Origin: Blasia pusilla
Taxonomy: Eukaryota > Marchantiophyta > Marchantiopsida > Blasiales
DNA: 64,000 nt
NCBI GenBank assembly: GCA_050084515.1
Contig: CM114275.1
Location: forward strand, 6,076,001-6,140,000
Reading direction: 5' to 3'
The notes beneath the pieces were generated by a model. The model worked only from the letters and a program-made list of their open reading frames with translations. It made no database searches and was not told where the DNA came from. Position numbers and translations under genes: made by a program. Positions 56,341 to 64,000 of this stretch are shown here, one piece after another. Positions within the stretch are counted from its first letter, which is position 1; every line of letters begins with the position of its first letter.

Positions 56341-58225
56341 GGCACATCGACGAGGCTATCATCTCATCGACAACCTACCCTCAACTCTGGACATCCCATA
56401 CTAGTCTATGTCCCCTAAACCACATACATAACTGATGCTCTCAACATCCATACAACCCAATATCCCCAAATAAACTACCCAAATCCCAGAATCCCTCACG
56501 CATGCACGATAGAGGACCAAAATGGGTAACCTGAACACATGTCGATGTCGCTCCTCAACAACTGTAAATCTCAACCCCAACTCAGTTGTGCTCTCTATCA
56601 AACATAAAGGTAGTTGTTGTTAGTTACTACTAGTTTAGATTAACTATTAGTCCAAAGATATATTGCATTTATTAGTATTTTAATACGAAATAAGAAAGGT
56701 TATGAATAAAAACTTAAGTCTTGAGTTTTCATCAAACCAACTACAACTAGGAGGAAATAGTTATCATCCATGAAGAAGAAAACCCAAAATATTTAAATTC
56801 ACAAAAAATGAAAAAATTCTTGCTATGCCAAAATTATCATGCGCCTACTCCTTTTCTATCTGGTCTAATCCAACACTTTTCGAACGTCAATCTCAGATAT
56901 TGCGGAAGCGTACGTTTAGTATGTAGGTCAGGCTCATTGTGCTGATCTACACCCAAATACACTCTCATTAGTATTGGTTTGAGTCAAACACCCTTTCAAC
57001 TCACCGAGCTTTCAACTAGACCACACATCAAGCTCAACTTGTCCTAATTAACTCCTCACTTCCCAACACGGGAAAGTCTTCCTAGACTTGGGACAAACTT
57101 TGTGTATTGTCCCAACACCTAGAATGGCACTCCAACGCCTAGCGGTCCAAATTGTCTAATGGATCGCGGATGAGTTCGTAATCGAGACCCAAGAATTGAG
57201 TCATGAGTTGGAATCCAAGGGTGACCTTCAAAATCTACTGCCTTGGACTTGAATTGGGTTTCACATCCTGATTTATTTTGTGCCCTTGGTTCGTCTCATA
57301 GCTCCCAAAAGTGGAGATCAAGTCCCAAGTACCCTTAGAGACCTTACCCCTTATATATAATTTTGGGTTTCTCCTACCTTACCCTACCTTTGAGAAAGTC
57401 CTTTCAAGCCGCTCCTTTTGGCCTTCAACCCAATTTTCCTTCTGATAGTTTTCAAGCAGTTTTTCAATCTCTATTTATGTATTTTTGAAGATCTTTGCAT
57501 AAGCTTTCCAACGCCACCTTGCGTGTCCAAAACACATCTCAAGTCTGGCCGTTATGATCTAAAATGCAATGAAATACCAAATGCTAGTTAAGTTCCAAGG
57601 CCGATTCTCATCTTCTTTGGTGACCCAGACTCAACTTTTCTTAAGTCTAGGTCCGAATTTGGTACAATTTTCCCTTATTCGCAACCATTAACACATGAAA
57701 TGCTCAATCTTGCCGTATCTCACATCTCATGTCTCTTTCAAGAGACTTTTCCGACACGTATCCATCCTAGTGTGAGCCTACTAGAGTCTTTATGTTTCAT
57801 ATCTGATTTAGTGCACATTTAATTACGAGGATCCCGACACTCACCCCTCTTTAGAGGTTGATTCCTTCACCAACGCAAACCTTCTAATATTAAATCTTTT
57901 TTTGGGAAGCCAACCCGTGGATATCAAATTTTGACTTCTCCGTTTGCTTAAGTTTTAGGTTATCCTATGCACCACTTAGACCACTTAGAACATTTAGTTT
58001 CTACTTTTCATTAAGCTTGGATTAATTCCTTTGAACTAACCTAACTTGTCTTGTGCCTATTCCTCTTGAATGTCAATGTCTAGTGTTGCGGAAGCCTATG
58101 TTCAGTAGAACATGCTCTCACCACTAATGTGCACCCAAACACACTCACGTTAGTGTGGTCAGGTGCAATGAGCCTTCCAACTCATCGAGTTCTCAACTTG
58201 GCATTTCATCAAGCTAACTCAACCT
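56341..58225. other. Non-coding region with two diverged copies of a 170-200-base repeat
   Basis: 56341-56630 may still belong to the E2 5' region. Blocks at about 56865-57060 and 58040-58215 are similar: both have TTGCGGAAGC, TACACCCAAATACACTC or CACCCAAACACACTC, and TTTCAACT/TCAACTTGGC, and end near CAAGCTCAACTT or CAAGCTAACTCAACC. They could be LTR ends of another element of about 1.2 kb or a tandem duplication. A TTTAGTGCAC..GATCCCGACACTC stretch near 57808-57845 resembles retrotransposon end sequence but is not decisive. No coding potential recognised. Confidence 0.45.
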
Positions 58226-58738
58226 TGTCACGATTGTTATGATAGATCGGTGGGATATAGTAGAGCGTGTGCACGAGTAGTGGAGGACAGTCCCAAGAGG
58301 TCGAGGATGACCTGTTGAGGCCTGGGGAAACTCGAGAGAGTAGGTTTCCCCTTCGTTTCGGCTCATTTGGAGCCATATTGAGAAACTTGCTATTTTAGGT
58401 GAGTACCAATTTGAGTATATGATCGACTTTCTATTTTTGGTAAGTGGCCCTTGACCTCCTACATCAGGTCAAGAGCGAAGGAGGTGACTTGGGAGAATAG
58501 GTTACCATGGAGAGAGCTTGGGAGAGGGGAGGGGTATACTTCAAGGAGAGAGAGCTTGAGAGCTCATTCTCTCTTTGTTGAACCTCTTGGCATGAGGCGG
58601 CGGAGCTATGGTCCCTTGCCTTGTGAGTGTAACCCAAGCCTCTTATTAGGAGAGTGCGTTTGGTTTGACATGAGAGAGATTTGACACCTTTGAGAGCTAT
58701 GGTGTGAGATGGTGTAAAGAGAGATTGGATCTTACTTT
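58226..58738 (+). repeat. LTR copy C, plus orientation, truncated
   Basis: It starts TGTCACGATTGTTATGATAG and follows LTR A and inverted LTR B as far as GATTGGATCTTA, then diverges into a GAGA-rich run. It lies upstream of E2 gag but inverted relative to E2, so it is not the E2 5' LTR. Confidence 0.65.
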
Positions 58739-60376
58739 ACAAAGAGAGAATGAGAGAATGAGAGAGTGAGAGAGCTTCATGGGGGAGCTCGCTGGTCACT
58801 TGCTATTTTTGCAGGTTGGAGACCGTGTTCCCCGTTCAGCGGCTCATGAGAGGGCTCACCGGAGCGAGGGCTACTTTGATTGTTCTTTACATTTGCCGAT
58901 TTTTTGTGTGGAAGATTTTTTGTGTGGATTTTTTGCGCGGAAGTGCTGCCCAATTTCTGATAGGGATTGATTATGGGGAAAGGTTGCCCCATTCTAGTGC
59001 TCTCTGGAGCACGATGTAGCTTGCTGATTTGTATTTTTACAGGTTTTACATTTTGGTTGGGAGAAATCAGCGCGGAAGCGCTGCCGAATTTTGTGTAGGA
59101 GAAAGAGATATTGGGCTTTACGACAGTCCCCGTCTATTTTCACCGGAATGTCCAATTCCAAATATGTTTTGACGCCATTGTAGATCGTGAAGCTGTGCAC
59201 GTTGTGCAACAAAGGATGCGCAATTTGGAGTTGCGAGTAAAACGTTATGGTCAATCTTGCAAAACTGCCACTGCTAGGCGATTTTTAGGGTTAAATTGTT
59301 CAAACCCTGAACCAGTTGCCACGCCGCCGGCGGCCGTCACCGTCATAGTCACCGTCATTTTTTTACGGTCAACCATCACCGTCAATGGTCCATCGTCACC
59401 ATCAACGGTCAACCATCACCATCAACGATCAACCGTCATCGTCAACGGTCTACCGTCCACCGTCGGCCGTTGCCGTTGCCCAGTGTTGCTCAGAGCCGCA
59501 TTCGGCCGTTTTCCACCCTTTGGTTGCCATTGCCACCATTATGAAGTGGAGGGTCTTCCACGACCACCGTTGATTCTTTGACTTGCGCCACCACTACGTA
59601 CTTTGGTTTGGCCGCCACCGTCATCGCAGTTTCATCATCAACCAGTGATGGTAGATGACCTCCGGTTATGGTGTTTGAGTTTTGATTTCATGTTGCAATG
59701 TTGTGGTTGGTAGCTGCTCGGCGACGATCGAGTACCGTGCCGTGAAGCCCGTAGCCGCAACGCGCCGTGCCGCTCGTGGCCGCACCGCAAAATCTCGATC
59801 GCGGAGCCGCACCGTCATTGTGGAGCAGAGTGTGGGTTTATTGTTGATTGAGTAGGGTATGCCGCCGAGTGCCATCCCACCATCGAGGGCTGTGCCATTC
59901 GTAGCCGTTCTGTACCGCCTGCAACGCCGCACCGTTCCGTTGGAACCGCACTGTCCATCGAGGAGTTTTGAGCAGCGTCTGTACGGGAGGAGTATGACTT
60001 GCTGATTGGAGAAATGTTTTTCCTAGCACAAGCCGCATGGAAAATATTTTTTAGCATACAAAGACTCCTATGTAGATCTTAGGACCCATACTAGTAAGTG
60101 GTATATCAAAGTGGACTCTGAAGGCTTTTACATCCATTGAAAGAAAGTGTGATTCTTTCTACTATCCACACTAACGGAAGAATAAAGAAATGAAAGTTAT
60201 TGTAATACTAGACAACAATTTTTGGGAAATTATGGCATGAAGGCTCTAACCAACTTCAAGGGAAAAAATTATAATTTAAGCTTGATTCTTTCTATTCTTT
60301 GTACTAAATTAAATCGTCTCGCACTAATAGAAGAATAATAAAAAAAAATCTAGAAAAAAAACTTGGCACTTGTGGC
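58739..60376. other. Unassigned sequence with GTCA-rich and CGCC-rich arrays
   Basis: No supported gene. 58739-58775 is a GAGA tract. Direct repeats include TTTTTTGTGTGGA and GCGCGGAAGYGCTGCC (about 58915-58950 and 59070-59090). A 156-codon frame (59111-59581) crosses the GTCA array and is probably a by-product. 59700-59960 is rich in CCGTGCCG/CCGCACCG motifs. Confidence 0.4.
59330..59480. repeat. Minisatellite of CATCAACGGTCAACC-type units
   Basis: Imperfect units of about 9-15 bases (variants of CACCGTCA, CATCAACGGTCAAC, CGTCATCGTCAACGGTC) recur about ten times. Divergence between units is high. Confidence 0.7.
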
Positions 60377-60766
60377 CAAGGTTGTATAGAAATAGGCTTG
60401 TCCATCCATGGGACATACTTTTCCACACAAGTCCATGGACATTCCATCTCGTAGCCGTTCCTACACTGCGCCCCACTTGGCCTCCATTCCTAGTGCGACC
60501 ATGTCTGTGTCCATCCTATGCCTTGCTCACGCCTTGCCCATGGAAGCCTTAGGGAATGAATATATATATAGGCCCACATCCTACCCAGATTTGGCCCATA
60601 CGCGGGCCAAATGTAGGTAGGATGTGGGCCAAGGTTGCAAGAGGGATGTGGGCTAGGATGGGTGCAATGCAAGATTAGTTGTGGGCGGAGCATGCTCGTA
60701 CGGACTTGTCCGTCCTTAGGAAGGATATAAGTCTATACACAAAGGCTTTACCGGTGTATAACCATG
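60377..60766. mobile_element. hAT-like miniature element with exact 8-bp target duplication
   Basis: The left end CAAGGTTGTATAGAAATAGG and the inverted right end CATGGTTATACACCGGTAAA form short terminal inverted repeats. CTTGTGGC flanks both sides exactly (60369-60376 and 60767-60774). The internal ACGGACTTGTCCGTCCTTAG motif is shared with the 40630 element and relatives. At 390 bases it has no coding capacity. Confidence 0.85.
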
Positions 60767-62780
60767 CTTGTGGCGGAAAGGCTTTGGGAAATTCTAAAGG
60801 ACCAAACAAAAAATTTAGTCCTGGATTCTCTATATGCACTAACCATCTCAGACTAATAGAAGAATAATATAAAGATATTTGTGCTAGAATTTTCTTTTTT
60901 GAAATTGTGGCCTAAAGGCTTTGGCCAACTCTTAGGGAAAAAATTAGGACTTACATTTTGATTCTTTTAATTCTTTGCACTAACGTCTTTCCTCTTGATC
61001 ATGTAAGGGCTTGCTCTATAGACAAATATTCAACATTATGATAGCTTCATTTTGTTTACTTACATCTTCTTCATAAAGATTCCCATAGGTTGCCACAAAG
61101 AGGGTAGCCTTAGATAGTCTTTTCTGTGACATTTTCTTCTTGAATTCCTCGTGAAGGAGCTTTGTACATATATATACAAAATTTCAGGTTGTAATTCACA
61201 AGATTTTGGTAGGCTCCCATGATACCTCTTTTTGAAGTACTTAACCCTTGATGATGTTTTATTCTTGTAGGATGCTCTTGATCGACCATTTGTTGATAAA
61301 AATATTTATATTAGCCATCTTCCAAACATAATTAAAATTTTTGAGTTTATGAAGAGACATGAAGTGGATGTAGTGGGCCCATACTCTCTATGGCTGTATG
61401 CTTTGTGAGAGTAGCTTGAATCTACTTGAGATGTTAAACTCTCCATATGATCATGGAGTTACATAAGTCATCTACCCAAGGTTACATGTGGACAAAGTCC
61501 TTGACCGTGGACATGTCCGTGGACTTATGTCCGCCTTACGGAAGGACTTGTCCGTATGGACCCCACCTTTCCCTTCTTTTTCATTCCCCTTACTTGCCTT
61601 CGTCTTCCATACTCCCCCATTTATTCCTCCCTCCACCTCCACTCCCTCCTCCCTTATTGCTCCTCTCATACTTGCCTTGCCTTCCATCATGGACTATAAG
61701 TGTGGGTCCCACCTCTTGGAACCAATGTCCAGACTTGTCCGTCCACATCAAAAATATGCTTCCCCAAGCCAACACATCCTAGTAGGCCATTTGCGAAAAA
61801 AAACTCCTCATCTCCAAAGGATTCTTCGAAAATCTTCGCTATCTCCACGATCTTCCTCACAAAATTCTTAAACCCATCTAGATTCCATTGGTGAAGAATT
61901 TATCTAAGACCAAAGTCTTGTGAAAATCTAATTAATATCACCCATCAACATATCTACTCATGTCAAGTTTGGGCATTGTACCGCCCCATCCTTCCTCTTA
62001 TTCCTCATAAACCTCCACCTCTAATTCTTACTCTTCCCTACGTTGGTAGTTGTGTGAGTTCTAACTTCTTATGAAAATCTATATTATTATTGGAGAGTGC
62101 CTTCTTGATTTACAAAGATCGCTTTGCTCCAAATGTAAAAACCAGGTAGCAAGAAAATGTTTCCTCTTCCACGGGCAGGAAGAAAAATAATTTGTGCCCA
62201 ACATGATTAGTCCCTTGATTGTCGTGCATGGCCTAGATTGATGGTTCCGACTTAGACGTCAAAGGAGTCATAGTAATATGACGTAGGTGGTTTACAGAGT
62301 AGCGTTACTAGGATTATCTAACCCTATATTGCATCAGGGTGCGGGGCACCCTAATGCAAAAAATTTCTATTAATAGAAACAAAGAAAAATAGGTAAAAAA
62401 ACCCTAGTTTCCGGAGTAGTGAAATAGTCGGGAGCCATAGCGGTAGCGCATTCTCGTATGTTGAGTTATCTCCATATCCAGGTTCCATCGAAACTCTTTT
62501 GTGAGTGCACGGACGGACTAGACCACTTTGTATCTCTAAGTTTTGTAAAGATTTTAGTGATTTCTCACGCAGAATGTGCCAAAACTTGATAATAAGCCAT
62601 CCCATCATTGAAAAAAACATATTGATTCGAATCTTGTGAAAAAATTAATGCATCTTCCAGCAAATTGGTAATGTTAATTTCATTGAAAGAGTCTTGGTAA
62701 ACATTTCTTCCTCCTAAACTTATATTTGCAATTTTTTTTAAATATGAGAAGGCTTATATGGGAAAATAAGAACTAAGTGG
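60767..62780. other. Unassigned sequence with one hAT-like left end
   Basis: CAAGGTTACATGTGGACAAA at 61477 followed by CCGTGGACATGTCCGTGGAC is a recognisable end of the same miniature family, but I could not place a matching right end or target duplication. Frames of 111-127 codons across 61447-61871 are C-rich by-products. Nothing else is supported. Confidence 0.45.
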
Positions 62781-63032
62781 CTAAAGGTTTCACGGAAATA
62801 AACTTGTCTATCTATCAGACAGACATGTCCACGGATATGCCTAATGCCTCCCTTAATTTGAGTCTGCAAACATGTCTGTGTCAGCAAGCCAGGAAACGGG
62901 TGCGGGTTTGGCCAACCTAAGTGTCCGTTACGAGCTAGGAGGGCTCCAGAGATGGGCTTGGATGCGGGCCGCGAGTACTCGAGCGGCATGTCCGTGGACA
63001 TGTCCGGATTTTTCTGTTTCTGTGCAACCTTG
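62781..63032. mobile_element. Probable hAT-like miniature element
   Basis: It starts CTAAAGGTTTCACGGAAATA and ends CTGTTTCTGTGCAACCTTG. Internal ACAGACATGTCCACGG and CATGTCCGTGGACATGTCCG motifs match the family. The flanking octamers CTAAGTGG and CCAATGGG agree at five of eight positions, so the target duplication is decayed or the ends are slightly misplaced. Confidence 0.5.
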
Positions 63033-64000
63033 CCAATGGGTCCCTCCTCCCCAAGTATTTTTGGTATCCCGATCGCCCACGTAGGCCTAAGACATACGAA
63101 CAAGTGCATACTCAGATTAAGGGAGGCAACCATAGATCGAATGGATGTGTGGGCTACATGCCCTTGTTTGGCATATATGCACCAAGCCTCTGTGGCCCCC
63201 ACAAGGTCCATGGTTGGCCCGACCTAGTGCAAGCCTCTCACATGCCTTGGGTGGGGCACACGAGGGCTTGATGCCTCTACGAATGAGGCGTAGGCTCAAA
63301 GTGGGCTATAAAATGAATGGCAAGAACAAGCAATGGATTTTTGGACTAGGTGCATGCTAACCGAGCCGAGGCTTACACATAGAAAATGTCCATGTCCGCG
63401 GACTTATGTCCGTCCTAGGGACAGACATGTCCGTGCCCGCCTGGGTATCCAAGGCCCGCACTCGTTTTGTGGCCCGCACGCAACCCACACCAAGCTTATA
63501 AGGCGGTCTAGGCCTCCATTGGGCGGACTCAGGCCCGCATGGCAGGCTGAGGGTCCACATGATAGGCTTAGGCACGGGCCTCAGCCCACCATGTGCAAGC
63601 AGAGTTGCAAACGAACAAAGTCTGTGTCCGTGGACAAGTCTGTGCGGGCCCAGGTACGCTCGTCCCGCCCGAGAGCCCGTCCAGGCCGTAGTGGGCACTT
63701 AGGCTTGTCACTTAGGCATCAGTTTTGTGGCTGGCAACTTGGCTCGCAAGGCGGGATTAGGGCCTGCGCATGGCAGGCTTGTGAGCCCGCCCAATGGTGG
63801 CCCTACTCGCCATGTGCGCCCGCCCAATGGTGGCCGAGCCTGCACTGGTTTTGTGGCCCGCGACTAGGCTCACACATGGTAGGCTTGTGAGCCCGCCCAA
63901 TGGTGACCGAGCCCGCATTGATTTTGTGGCTCGCAACGAGGCTCGCACATGGCGGGTTGGGTGGACCACAAAATCAGTGCGGGCTCAGCCACCATTGGAC
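63033..64000. repeat. GC-rich repeat block with two more family ends
   Basis: Left-end-like sequences at about 63375 (CTTACACATAGAAAATGTCC) and 63602 (CAGAGTTGCAAACGAACAAA) carry the GTCCGCGGAC/GTCCGTGGAC motif. From 63425 the sequence is a degenerate array of GCCCGCCCAATGGTGGCC, TTTTGTGGCCCGC and CTCACACATGGYAGGCTTG units. It continues beyond the window. A 185-codon frame here (63333-63890) is a repeat by-product. Confidence 0.6.

Noticed and set aside
58226-58738. LTR C as the 5' LTR of E2
   Set aside because: It is inverted relative to E2 and LTR B, and about 1.9 kb of unrelated sequence separates it from gag.
63333-63890. 185-codon plus-strand frame
   Set aside because: It is produced by a GC-rich repeat array with few stops, and its residues follow the repeat period.

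Overview
This is a gene-poor, transposon-rich stretch of a nuclear eukaryotic genome. It is almost certainly plant (streptophyte). The evidence is several Ty3/gypsy elements, a degenerate non-LTR retroelement, hAT-like miniature elements with exact 8-bp target duplications, and gene remnants with TATA boxes and GT-AG-style exon borders. There are no bacterial operons, ribosome binding sites or CRISPR arrays. A non-seed plant or streptophyte alga is my guess from the kind of retroelements, not something the sequence proves. I found no host gene that looks intact, and nearly all recognisable coding sequence is interrupted.

Layout. 1-40 kb is mostly low-information sequence holding three diverged copies of one multi-exon gene segment (R1 about 1170-3500 on +, R2 about 21640-24080 on -, R3 about 38270-39760 on -). 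It also holds a truncated gypsy element (E1, 9213-12735, -) beside an inverted terminal repeat, a 705-bp foldback element with 98-bp inverted ends (19301-20005), a degenerate LINE-like element (29430-32340, -) and several short near-perfect hairpins. From about 40.2 kb to the end the character changes. At least seven copies or fragments of a hAT-like miniature family (TIR CAAGGTTG..., palindromic CGGACATGTCCG core) appear, together with GC-rich minisatellites, a possible spliced transposon-type gene (42.1-45.6 kb), a gypsy fragment (E3, 46.7-48.1 kb, -) and a long gypsy element (E2, about 48.8-56.3 kb, -).

The main discovery candidate is E2 and its relative E1. Read on the minus strand, E2 is gag (zinc knuckle) - aspartic protease - an unidentified spacer - a C5-cytosine DNA methyltransferase with motifs I, IV (PCQ), VI (ENV), VIII and IX/X in canonical order - reverse transcriptase - RNase H - DDE integrase - a PHD finger. 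The methyltransferase sits inside pol between protease and RT. In E1 its C-terminal part lies in the same reading frame as RT, which suggests both were parts of one polyprotein. Such an element could write cytosine methylation and carry a chromatin reader at the integrase tail. Both copies here are dead, with stops, frameshifts and an RT active-site change, so the window shows fossils of the system. From memory, cytosine methyltransferases inside LTR retrotransposons have been reported from a charophyte alga (Klebsormidium) and dinoflagellates (Symbiodinium), so novelty here would lie in the host lineage, the position in pol and the added PHD finger.
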